Shown one piece after another: positions 53,601 through 64,000 of a stretch of DNA of 64,000 nucleotides (positions are counted from its first letter, which is position 1; the number at the start of each line of letters is the position of its first letter). This stretch comes from Campylorhamphus procurvoides. Taxonomy: Eukaryota > Chordata > Aves > Passeriformes > Dendrocolaptidae. Where the stretch lies: positions 194,706 through 258,705 of the forward strand of contig WBMV01005967.1 in assembly GCA_013396655.1 (NCBI GenBank), in the 5' to 3' direction. Position numbers and translations under genes: made by a program. The notes beneath the pieces are model-generated. The model saw only the letters and a program-made list of their open reading frames with translations. It was not told where the DNA came from and searched no databases.

Positions 53601-54847
53601 AAACCCTGTCATCATGTGGCTTAAAATGAGAACTTCAATTAAAAATTAGGTTGCAGTGGTTTTCACCAAGGATCAGTGTTATTTTACCTGAAGAGTCCTT
53701 GTCAGTGCTGGGAAAATAGGAGGTTGAGGAAGGTGAGGTTAGAAGGGCGTGAGGATAGGTCCTGGCTCACATCCTGGGTGTTGCAAAGCACTGCCTTGTG
53801 CACACGCAGGCACTGCTGAAAGATGTGGAAGGGATTGGTGAGGAGGGCTGTGGAGACTACAGCACACAGCCTGTTTTGGCTGAGGGCAGCCAAAGCACTG
53901 AGCATCTTGCTGATGTAGGGGTGGAGAAACCTCAGCCCCTGTGAGTTTGATGGGTTTGCTCAGCATTTCCTCACAGTCAGACCACCTATTTCAGCCACGA
54001 TGGAAGTGTTAACTGAGCTGTGAGAAGAGAATAAATTAACAGGCATTTGTTCCTAGCAATATATGTAAAAAGCAGTTGAAAAGGAAAGAAAGAAGGTTTA
54101 ACTTTCAACCAAAATGTGTGTGTTTCTTGGTGTTCATACACTAGCTTTGGCATCCATGGAAGGAAAGCTGTCCCAAAAGCTCTTTATGTAGGAACCATTG
54201 CAGCTGACTGATAGAACACTTCCAGCCAAGAAGGGTAGCTGTATCCTAAGCTGGTGCAGAGTCATTTAAGTTGAACTCCTGTAAAGCTTAATCTTCTCTG
54301 ATTACTCCCAGGAGTGTGTACTGTTACTGTAAGATGCCTGATTGGGAAATTGACAGCTTCACTTTTGTGGCTCCATCAGTATTTCTTAGTACTGCTAATA
54401 AAACCAACTATGAACAACATTACTGGTCAGACAAGGAGGGGGAAGCTCATTGGAAACAAACAGCTTTGAGCTTCACATAATCATAGAAGCTCAGCAACAC
54501 ATGGGTGGGCACCACAGCACATCCCCTGTAAGCCGTGGTGCAGGCAACCCTTTTAATACCTTCTGCATGCGTTTACTATCCACACTGTGGTTAGCCATGT
54601 CAAAACCCAGTCACTCTGAGTGGCTGATGGTGGAGTTCCTTTTGTCTAAAATGTTCTTTTAATGTTTAGTTCCCAGCGGGAAGCATTGCCTTTATTTATC
54701 TACGTAAGGGCTACTTGTTTATTTATTTTGAACTTTTCTTGTGCTGTATCTAGGGAAGCCTGTCCAACCCTAGGTTCCCAAGACAATGTTGTGCTGTTTA
54801 AATGATAATGGAAACAGTTATAATGGCACAGGTAGTTTGCTTTATAT
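50700..54847. other. Intron 1 segment, mostly featureless
   Basis: AT-rich non-coding sequence except for a GC-richer patch at 53700-53970. That patch has two overlapping minus-strand ORFs (67 and 75 aa) that I cannot assign to a family. Confidence 0.5.
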
Positions 54848-54908
54848 GACATGGAATCACGGAAGATGCTGAGCTGGAAGGGACTCACCAGGATCATTGA
54901 GTCCAACA
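54848..54908 (-). mobile_element. CR1 LINE 3' tail remnant (antisense)
   Basis: GACATGGAATCACGGAAGAT, then GCTGAGCTGGAAGGGACTCA and CCAGGATCATTGAGTCCAAC, is the antisense CR1 terminus cut short after about 60 bp. Similar in type to 4771-4900. Confidence 0.85.
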
Positions 54909-56637
54909 TATGAATGATGAGATAACAATGTCCTTCTTAGTGGGATGTCTCCTCTGCTTCTGATTTAAAGATAAGGCAGAACAATTACTACTTTAGTGTT
55001 AATATTTTTTTTAAGGTATGTTTTGCTTTTTTCTGTCCTTTTGGCCTAGAGCTCTTGACAGTCACCCTACAGCTGATTCCTGTCTCACTTTGTTCAGACA
55101 ACTCAAGTTTGGTTTCCTGTTGAGGAATCTGGTGATAAAATCACTGTATTGCTCTGCTTTATCCAACTTGCTAAAATGAGATTTAATGGATTTCTGCTTC
55201 CCTTAATCACATTTTTCCTGAGATTGGTCTGTTTTGTGGCTGTTCATTAAGGCTCACTGTACATGCTGAGGGAATATGTAATTGCACTGGCTTAGTGTAA
55301 GCAACCAGTATGATGGATTTAGACACAGAAACCTTTCAAGAACATCTCCTGCCTTAAGCAAATACATCGTAAACCTGGTGAACAGCATGAACATGCAATT
55401 CCCAGCTTCTCAGAGATGTTTACCTTGTCATGGCTTGCTTCGGATGTGAGTGGCCACCTGAAATTGTTGTATTGGTCCTGCCCTTGTTCCGTTGTCCTCC
55501 CAAATGCACCTGCTGAAAGGAAGAAAGAATTGATCTTCACTGTAATTATGTGATTGACACATCACCAGGAAGGCCGAATTAAAGGATTTTTTAATCAGCA
55601 TTATTTGCCATTTTAATTTTGAAATTGTTTGTTCATAGGCTAAAAAGTGAAATAGCACAATCAACATCCCACAGCTTCCTCTTCCTGTTTTTCCTCTCCG
55701 GTGATTTTGCTACAATCCAGTAGCTCATAAAATAAGAAGCAGTTAAGCAAAACCTAATTATGAGTTATGTCCATATTTTCTTGTGGAATTTAGGACTGTA
55801 ATAGTCAAAGACTCTAATTGATTCTGAGTGGGGATCATTCTGTGTAATTATTCTCCATCTTCCTTGTCTGTTTGTTGTTGGCTGCCAGGCGAACTGACAA
55901 ATACGAGGCATTCAGGTGGAAGTGAGCTTTTTATAATGCATTCTCAACAGTACAGTGTTGTTTGCAATATTGTCCCCAGCATTGTTTGCAAATACTATTG
56001 TAGGCACTTAATTAAGTGCTATTCAGGGAACCCGTGATTATTTTGGTTCAGAGTGTTGGACTGCTCCCCCTTCTACTGTCAAAAATACTTAAAAAGAAAG
56101 CAAATGAAACCAAACCTTCTTTACAATGATTAGTAACAGAGCAGCTAATGATGTATAATTTAGATCTTAAGGGCAGTTTTGCTTCCTGATCTCCATTGTC
56201 AGAGTTTGAGTGACAGGTCTATACTGGAAGGAAGAGTATGATTTGAAAAATGTTAGGTTCAGGAAAATTGTAGGTTCACCTCCACTGTGGTTATGCAAGA
56301 AAACATGAACTTTTTTTTACTTAAAAAAAAAAAATTGGTTTTGGTTTTTTGGGTTTTTTTTTTCCATTGGTTGGTTGGTTTATTTATTTTTGGTCTTTTT
56401 GTACTCTGTAACTACTGACTTGTCAGCTTTCTAAGAGTATTTTATAGAATTATTGTTCAAACATGTATGAGGGCAAAATATTTTTATCTGTACTGCTGAA
56501 ATTTTTATTAAAGGCACTTGGAACTACCTCTTTTTTTTTTTTTTTGGACAAAGCTAATTGAATGCATGAATGCCACTGCACATAGCTGACAAAGGCAGAG
56601 CATCCTGTGAATAGGCTCTGTGAATTCTTTCCCACAG
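54909..56637. other. Intron 1 3' end
   Basis: AT-rich sequence with A/T homopolymer runs (56313-56400 and 56531-56546) upstream of the exon 2 acceptor. Nothing else recognised. Confidence 0.5.
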
Positions 56638-56742
56638 AAGTCAACGAAAGGGTCGGTTGTCCTGAGCTACGTATTTCGTCACTTAAACCTGGTGGAAATA
56701 GATTACTTTGGACTGCGCTACTGTGACCGAAGTCATCAAACG
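56638..56742 (+). CDS. EPB41L4A: EPB41L4A coding exon 2 (residues 34-68)
   Basis: This 105-bp exon (35 codons, phase 0 at both ends) begins [13 protein letters not shown] and ends with [13 protein letters not shown]. It continues the FERM F1 lobe directly from exon 1 ([13 protein letters not shown]). The [12 protein letters not shown] segment is the typical FERM block found in band 4.1, ezrin and EPB41L4 proteins. The acceptor is TTCTTTCCCACAG, ending at 56637, and the donor is CG|GTGAGT at 56743. Compared with the human protein as I remember it (LDHVFHHVNLVE), this copy reads [12 protein letters not shown], plausible bird-mammal divergence. If the intron were retained, the frame would run about 25 codons and stop near 56820. 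The next expected residues (YWLDP...) were not found in the remaining 7.2 kb, so the rest of the gene lies downstream of this window. Confidence 0.96.
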
Positions 56743-59700
56743 GTGAGTAAAAGACACGGCAGATTGGATTTTCCGCCTATAAAATTTACCCTGTTGTGCT
56801 GTTTGCCTGTAAAGCATTGAATTGTTGTACTTTCACTAACTTTCTCTATTTTCTGACTCACGCTTCCTGTAATAATTTCTTTGTTTGCAATGACGTCTTG
56901 GAATAGCCATTAATATCTTACATAGGGACACAACCAAATGCTAAACGTTGTTGAAAACTAAATAAAGAAACTATAAATAGTAAAAAACTATTATATGAAA
57001 TTAGGATTAATATTTTTTCTCTTTAATACTGTGCCCTGAAGACAGTGCCTGGTGTTCTACACTGCCCAGCTTTACTTTGCCATGCAGTGTCTGGGGAGCA
57101 GTGTCCCTGAGCACATCACAACCTGCTTCACTTGGAACATTTGCTGTATCCCTGTTTCAGGGTGTGTTTGGCAATGACATTTTCACTCTGCCTGAACCAT
57201 CTCTGTGCCCTTGAGCCTGTGTTCTCTAGAGCCTTCACATCAGGGACTCACCAGATGTCTGAGGCTTGTTTCACCAGGAGATTACAGTCCTAAATAGACA
57301 AGGAGATTGAAACCAGGCTGAGATGTTTCAGCCAAAGCAGGCAGTGTCTTGGGGCAGTGCTGTCTGGAGTGCTCCCCCACCTGAAATGGCCTGTGCAGGG
57401 TTACTGCAGGCAGAGATGAGGAGCAAGGGATGCTCAGCAAGAGGAACCAGTGCTGTATTCACAGGGTGGACTTCATATTACCTTAATATTATAAAGGGAA
57501 TAACACCTGGTTTATGGTTAAATTAAGTGCAGTAGTTACACTTTTGAAGCCAATGCTCTGTGATGAGACAACTGCATAAAACTCTGTTTCTTCTAAATAT
57601 AGTAGTAACTTATTGAATTGTCCAAATATTTTCCAGTTTCTTCTGTTACGCATAAATTGCTCATGTAGAGACTGAATTCAGAACAGTGTTAGCAGAACAT
57701 TGCCAATTGCTACTGAGAGCTACAGACTGCCCCACCCAAGGTGCCATAGCCTAGACATTTCTGAATTCAGTTCCTTGAGAAGCTTCTAACCAAGTTTCAT
57801 TCTATGGAGATGAAAGCTGTAAACTAAAGGTGGACTGTTAAAACAGTGGTTTTGATTTTTTTTGATGTTAGCCTCAGGCTTTGTCCTCTGACCAACCCAA
57901 GGTCAGGAAGGCACTGTGCCTCTTGATTTTCCCATGGATTAGGAAGGTGTTCATCCCACTTCTCTCATTCACCTGCTCTTGCACCAACACCAGTCCTGTC
58001 ATGTGGATACAGGAGGTACAACCAGAGACCACAACTGTGCCACCTTACAGAGTGCACCTGCCCTGCCATGTAAATGCTGCCACAGTGACTGGCCAAGCTT
58101 GTGCTGCTGCATTTGCACCTGGGCTATGTTGTAACAAAATATTGTGAAAACGCCTGTTGCTCTTGTTTTTCTGTGTATGGATAACAAAAAGTCGATGCTG
58201 TTTCATCTAAAAACTTCATAAGTTCATCAAAAGGAGCTACTGTGCATAGTTTTATGTGTTTATGGTGCATGGTTTTATGTTGCCAGCTTGCTATTTTTAG
58301 TGAAATCTTGTAAACTCTTAAGAATGGGCAATATAAATGGAAAGTTTCCATGCAGCAAACACACCCTCTGCTTTAGCTGTAAACATATATTCAGTTGCAT
58401 ACCCACTGTGGCTAAAATTCTCTGGGCTGCTGTGGGAATTAGTCCTGTAATGGCTGGCAAGAAGCCTAGATTTGAATTTTGGATTGGACATTTTTTGGAT
58501 TGACCACAGTGCGTTTCCTAAGGGAAGAGGAAAAAGGTTACCTTGCTAATTAGTTTTAAAACCATGCTCCTGAGTTAGTCTCAGAGAGAGGAAAGTGTTT
58601 GGAGGTTTGGCTACTTATTAATACAGTTCTTGTGGTGGGGAGTATTTTATTATTTGCACTGTCAGGTTATTTTGTCACACCATGTATTTATGTGAATAGT
58701 GAACAAAGCAGGGTGGACAAAACTATGTGTTTTAAAGAGCACAAACCAGTCACAAAGGAAACATTTTTCTTATTAACTATTTGAAAGGACTTGTTTAGTT
58801 ATTTTCCCCATTACTTCTGCGTGTCTCAGCACTTCCAGGTGGTCTTTTAAGTGCTGTGTTGGTGTGCTACCTCTTGTGTGGGTGGTATCATAATTATTTT
58901 AGTAGTACCAGTAGGGCTCTAATCAGTGAACAAGGTTTCACTGTGCTATGTAGTATATAAATGCATAACATTAAAATGGTCTTTTCCTGAACAGCCACCA
59001 AACTAATTAGCCTGTGAGACTAGCTGGATGCAGCAAATGGATTGACAAAACAGGGTGGCACTGGCAGGACCGTGAACAGTAGGATAAACCATAAATTAGA
59101 TGTCCCTGTCTCTATGGTAGTAATTTGATCATATTACACAAATTTTGCTTTGTTGACATTCTGGGCTTCCCCAGATTTTACATGGTAAAAGGACAGTGTT
59201 CAATTTGAAAAATCAGTCTCTGTGAGATTACAAATTGCTGCCAAAACAGGGTAAGCTAAATCTATCTTGTGCTCTGGAGAAGACAGAAACAGCAAAAAGT
59301 TTCTTATAATAATTAATTAAAATATAACATTAATTCCTGTGATACAAAACTACACTCAAATGGACAGATGGGTTCAACTAATGCATTAGCATTTCTTAAT
59401 CTCTTAGTGCTTTTGTTGACAAACTGCATGGTGCTTTTTATGGCAATGCTATAGAGTACCCTTTTTTTTTTTTGGTGCAAATGCTTTTAAAAACAGATCA
59501 GTTTTCTCTTAGTGCCACCGAGTCTCTTAGTGTGCTTTATCATCAGTCCTTCACTCGAGCATTTTGTATTGTTGCAGAGACTGGTGACACCCAAGGTATG
59601 CTAGGCTGAGACCAGATATGGTCTTCATGCTTCTTAGTGTGGATGGTCAGCTGGGTCTTGATTGATGTTTTTGCCTTCTGCTTCATATGCCAAGGCATTT

Positions 59701-59788
59701 TGCCCCATCTGGTATTTTCAGGTGAGGCACAATCACCAGAATATCTGTGGTAGGAGCTGAGGTTAGCTTAGGACACTCTGTTCTACCT

Positions 59789-60228
59789 CACAGAATTGCA
59801 GAATGGTCAGGGTTTGAAGGGACATCTGGAGATCACCCAGTCCAACCCCCTTGCCAAGGTAGAGTCACCTGGAGCAGGTGACACAGCATGCCCAGGTGGG
59901 TTTTGAACGTCTTCAGAGAGGGAATTTCAACATGCCCCCTGGGCAGCCTGTGCCATCCCTTAGCCACCCTCAGTGTAAAATTCTTCTTCATGCTGAGGTA
60001 AAACTTCTTGTGTTTTAGTTTGTGGCCATTGCTCCTTGTCCTGTTGCTGGTCACCATTGAAGGACTTTGGTGCCACTCTCTGGACACCCTCCCTTGAGAT
60101 GTTTACAGGCATTAATGAGGTCCTCTCTCAGTCTTCCCCTCTCCAGACTAACCAGGCCCAGCTCCCACATTTCTCCTCGCAAAGAGAGCTGCTCCAGACC
60201 TCTCATTGTCTCTGTGGTCTCTGCTGAA
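59789..60228 (-). mobile_element. CR1 LINE 3' end (antisense), contig-end copy
   Basis: Reads CACAGAATTGCAGAATGGTC, the block around GGGACATCTGGAGATCACCC and AGTCCAACCCCCTTGCCAAG, then GGGCAGCCTGTGCCATCCCT and further antisense CR1 sequence up to the N run. The segment from 59791 recurs exactly after the gap. Confidence 0.93.
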
Positions 60229-60487
60229 NNNNNNNNNNNNNNNNNNNNNNNNNNNNNNNNNNNNNNNNNNNNNNNNNNNNNNNNNNNNNNNNNNNNNNNN
60301 NNNNNNNNNNNNNNNNNNNNNNNNNNNNNNNNNNNNNNNNNNNNNNNNNNNNNNNNNNNNNNNNNNNNNNNNNNNNNNNNNNNNNNNNNNNNNNNNNNNN
60401 NNNNNNNNNNNNNNNNNNNNNNNNNNNNNNNNNNNNNNNNNNNNNNNNNNNNNNNNNNNNNNNNNNNNNNNNNNNNNNNNNNNNNNN
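60229..60487. other. Assembly gap (259 N)
   Basis: A run of 259 Ns inside a CR1. The 438 bp before it (59791-60228) are identical to 60488-60925 after it, so the gap may have no real length. Confidence 0.97.
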
Positions 60488-61050
60488 CAGAATTGCAGAA
60501 TGGTCAGGGTTTGAAGGGACATCTGGAGATCACCCAGTCCAACCCCCTTGCCAAGGTAGAGTCACCTGGAGCAGGTGACACAGCATGCCCAGGTGGGTTT
60601 TGAACGTCTTCAGAGAGGGAATTTCAACATGCCCCCTGGGCAGCCTGTGCCATCCCTTAGCCACCCTCAGTGTAAAATTCTTCTTCATGCTGAGGTAAAA
60701 CTTCTTGTGTTTTAGTTTGTGGCCATTGCTCCTTGTCCTGTTGCTGGTCACCATTGAAGGACTTTGGTGCCACTCTCTGGACACCCTCCCTTGAGATGTT
60801 TACAGGCATTAATGAGGTCCTCTCTCAGTCTTCCCCTCTCCAGACTAACCAGGCCCAGCTCCCACATTTCTCCTCGCAAAGAGAGCTGCTCCAGACCTCT
60901 CATTGTCTCTGTGGTCTCTGCTGAACCCTCTCCAGGAGCTCCCGGTCTCCCTTGAGGAGTCCAGAACTGGACACAGCACTACAGATGTGGCTCACTAGGG
61001 CTGAGTACAGGGACATAATCACCTCCCTTGACCTGCTGGGCACATTCTTC
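60488..61050 (-). mobile_element. CR1 LINE 3' region (antisense), contig-start copy
   Basis: Repeats the 438 bp on the other side of the gap, then continues into the more 5' CR1 sequence: CTCCAGGAGCTCCCGGTCTC, AGAACTGGACACAGCACTAC, and the block around TCACCTCCCTTGACCTGCTG. The match fades near 61050. It is probably one element of about 560 bp. Confidence 0.93.
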
Positions 61051-64000
61051 CCATTACAGTCTCTCAGAATTTTGATATTTAGGGAAAACAATGGCCCAGT
61101 GATGTACTTCTCCTTCAGTGGAGTAAGGGCCAGATGCTGGGTAAACTGGTGCTGGGAGGGCTATCTTGCTGCTCTCCTGGTTCCCACTGTGCTGCGGCTC
61201 CCAAAGGTTCTCCACATAGTCCCTTTGCTACTGCCTTTATGGCATTTCCAGGGGTCTTTAGGACAGTCAAGCTAGTTACTATTCCAGAAGGAGGCCAGTA
61301 TTTTCCTGAGGCACACAAAAGACAGAATGGAAATAGCAATTTTAATGCATAATATCTCAGAAAAAGCTGAGCAGAATTTGATGAGGAAAAGGGTACTTTT
61401 GAAGCCCAAAGGCATTCTCTTGTCAAATCTCCCAAAAATCATGCTTTTAGAGTTTCTTTTACAAAAAATTGTACAGCAGACTGTGATGCAAATATCCTTC
61501 TGTTCTTATTCACTAATGCTAATCTGAGCTATTATAATCACAATGTACTGATACCCTCTTAGGTTCTAAGAGGTGAAATACAAACACAGAAAGCTGGATC
61601 ATATTGGAGCCAAGCTCTGTCTCTGTACTATGCACCCACCCTTCAGTGTAATGTGTTCTGTTTCTTCTGCTACAAGGAGATGTACCAAATTGGATAGGGT
61701 AAGAGATTGAACAGGCTGTATGTAGTTTAGCTGTAAAAAGAAGGACATAATCTTAACAAAAGATTTGTTTGCAAACAAAAATGTTTTTCTCCAGGGAATT
61801 ACTGTCATACAGTACACTACAGTGCATATTCTGACCTCAGGATCTTAGAAAAGCAGTTGAATTGTATTTAGCTTATGCATTGTTGAATGGATTTTTGTGT
61901 TTCTTTGTATGGATTTTACATCTGTCTACAAGCATGGTGTGCTAAATTATCTCAGAAGAAAAAGACTTGCTGTGCTTGTTAAAATGGATGGCATAGCCAG
62001 TGTAAAGAAAGTGAAGAGTGATAATGTTGAATATAAGCAAGAAATTTTAGAAGGATGTTAATGGATTAAAACAACCTAGACAAAGCTGGTGGTCAGGTGA
62101 TTTATGGCTAGAAAGAGTAAAATTTTAGAGTGCAGCAGGATCAATAGGACACACACTGATGATCTGATAATCAATATAACTTCAGATTCTAGTAAAGAAA
62201 AGGCAAAAGCATTAAATACATATTCTTATGTAGGACTTGCCTGAAGATTTTCACATTTCTTATATAACAAGGGCATCTTGATCTTAGCAGTTTTAAGTTC
62301 TTTGCACTGAACATCTGTAGAAAAAAACCTGATACAACAATTCTAATTCTTAGTGTTGTCCTAGGTTGCAGAAAATTCTTGGTAATTTCAGATTATAATT
62401 GAAAAATGATGCATTTTCTCTTCAAACTTGTTTCTTTCCTGTTGTAAATGTGAACAAAAACTGATGTGTGACATGGTGGGTACAGCTTTGTAAGGATCTA
62501 ATTAAGACAATCCAGGATTTAGTTTGAAGTTGATAGATTTTTCTGCACCAGGCACTTCATTGATTGATACCACAGCAAACATTTCAACCTAGTTAATATT
62601 TTGTTTCAAACAGGCTCATGGAATTTGACCCATGTTTAACCCTATGCAGGTACAAAAAATTGAAGATTCCAGATTTGTGGTAAAATGTTTGCAGGCATTT
62701 AAAAGGGCTAAATATGAAATACTGCACATAGCTTGGATGCATACTGCTTACATATCTGGCTTATATGGGAGCCAGACTTGTAAAAATACAAAGTACTTTA
62801 CAACATTATTTTAAAAAAGAATTCCTACCTCAAAATTAAAAGGGAATTATTTTCTTTAATAACATTGTCCCTTTATAATCAGTCTTAGTAAGTAAAAAAT
62901 TACTAAACTAATACTGTATGGTGTTTGTAAAGAACAATTAGTAAACTAGTAGCCATTATTTTAAGAGCTGGATGGTTGCATTGATTTGAGCTATAAAAAA
63001 AAAGATTATTTTTTCCCATTTCTACTGTAAATGTTAAATACTTCTTTCAGATTCAAAAAATTTGGCCCCTGAAGTTAAGTGGGTGCATGCTGGGTCATCC
63101 ATCTCTTTGCAGCAGTGGGGAGCTGCCCGTCAGTCTGTGCTGGAGAAATACAGGTGGGAAAGCACTGAGAAGTGGCACACTGGCTGCCAAACAGATGAAG
63201 GGAGTGAAGGCTGAGCATCAGAGCTGCTTTGGCATTCACAAATGTAGGGTTTGTTGTCAGCAACTGCTGCGCCAGTGTATTGAATTAAGAAGACACTGGT
63301 TTTTTTGTTCCATTTCTCTTGGCATTTTAGCATATGAGCTCAAAAGTGTAACTATATGCAACGCTATTTCTAGATATGTGCAAACTTTTAACAAGTATCT
63401 AATACACATTGCTATGTGTGCTTGGAGGGCTCTGTTGTTGGGGTTCTTGGATTTCTAAATGTTCCCATCTTTATTGTCTGACTTTGGCTTGAAAAATACC
63501 TTTTCATTATCCATGAAATTCCATTCATCTTTGGCTTACAAATAAAATGTTAGAAATCTCCTGCTCCTCCCCCCCACCTCTTGCATTCTTCAGGAAAATT
63601 TTGGCAGCCTTTGAAATAATAAATAGCTACTCAGTGATTTTAAGCGTAGGTTCGCAGCATTGCCACAATGCGGAATACTTAGTGGAGAAATGAAAAGGCA
63701 GGTGAGATTCTTGTCTCTTCCCCACCATGCTGTAGTGTTTAAACTCACCTGTGTGCACCCACATATTTTCTCATGCCAGCTGACACTTATTTTTACTAGT
63801 ACAAGTAGCAGCAGTCTGTTTTCCAGGGATGAGGGATGAGAGTGCAGTTCCTCCTGTTGGCTCAGTTTGGAGGGAAGGAAAGGAACTATTTAGTGATATG
63901 AATAAAGAGATTTGTTCCCTCTTCTCTCTTCAGATTCCCTTTGAATCTGGACTTGCAGTTTTCCCTTTGAATTTTGTAAACACACCCCGCCCCCCAAGCT

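Larger units (their letters stand above)
5887..56637 (+). other. EPB41L4A: EPB41L4A intron 1 (about 50.75 kb, phase 0)
   Basis: The intron is bounded by the GTAAGG donor at 5887 and the CCCACAG acceptor ending at 56637. A very long first intron is common in vertebrate genes with a CpG-island promoter. The stated length includes about 1.29 kb of apparent assembly duplication (27.1-29.3 kb) and lacks an unknown amount at the single N at 36202. No additional exon of this gene, no host gene on the opposite strand and no RNA gene could be recognised inside it. Open reading frames in it are short, lack homology I recognise, and fall mostly in repeats or GC-richer patches. Confidence 0.9.
56743..64000 (+). 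other. EPB41L4A: EPB41L4A intron 2, 5' part (continues beyond window)
   Basis: This stretch follows the GTGAGT donor of exon 2. I looked for an exon starting with the expected YWLDP residues on the + strand and saw none, so intron 2 appears to be at least 7.2 kb long, before correction for a 697-bp assembly duplication. Apart from the gapped CR1 at 59.8-61.0 kb I recognise nothing else. The segments 57000-59780 and 61060-64000 hold ordinary AT-rich sequence and some GC-richer patches (57300-57450, 57880-58140, 61110-61260) of unknown origin. Confidence 0.75.

Noticed and set aside
59016..59040. Possible exon 3 (AGCTGGATGCAGCAAATGG resembles codons for WLDPAK)
   Set aside because: The reading frame does not give YWLDP, hits a stop soon after and lacks a proper acceptor.
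59833..60955. Paired identical 84-aa (-) and 63-aa (+) ORFs
   Set aside because: They lie in antisense CR1 and in the sequence duplicated around the gap at 60229-60487.
1..64000. CRISPR arrays, tRNA or rRNA genes, operons or prophage
   Set aside because: None seen; the window is avian nuclear DNA with CR1 repeats and spliced vertebrate exons.

Overview
This window is vertebrate nuclear DNA, almost certainly from a bird. It is AT-rich and nearly devoid of coding sequence. Its recognisable repeats are CR1 retrotransposon tails, the dominant avian/reptilian LINE family, and I saw no mammalian Alu or L1. The only gene I can support is the 5' end of EPB41L4A (erythrocyte membrane protein band 4.1-like 4A, a FERM-domain protein) on the + strand. 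Exon 1 (5788-5886) encodes residues 1-33 and exon 2 (56638-56742) encodes residues 34-68. They join in phase 0 to give the start of the FERM F1 lobe. The human 5q21-22 neighbourhood that contains this gene (APC, CAMK4) is on the Z chromosome in chicken, so Z linkage is likely here, but that is inference.

Layout: 1-5100 is 5' flanking DNA with only microsatellites and one CR1 tail. 5140-6420 is a GC- and CpG-rich promoter block with a 15-bp minisatellite, an assembly gap (5656-5748) and coding exon 1. 5887-56637 is a 50.75-kb intron 1 with several CR1 fragments, one MIR-like ancient SINE, two strong palindromic or hairpin sequences (11632-11690 and 42248-42279), and an inverted pair of an unidentified ~290-bp repeat (47803-48088 and 50415-50699). 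After exon 2, 56743-64000 is the start of intron 2, with a CR1 interrupted by a gap. No exon 3 was found.

The assembly has visible faults. Three junctions (N at 27720, N at 28608, N run at 60229-60487) are flanked by identical or near-identical sequence of 574, 715 and 438 bp. These look like unmerged overlapping contig ends. A fourth single N (36202) joins two non-adjacent parts of one CR1. Repeated ORFs near 27-29 kb and 60-61 kb come from these junctions and are not a gene family.

I see no bacterial-style operon, CRISPR array, RNA gene, intact virus or evident new biological system. The most interesting candidates are the perfect 32-bp palindrome, the miRNA-like hairpin, the long-armed inverted repeat inside intron 1, and the potential N-terminal acylation signal of the encoded protein.
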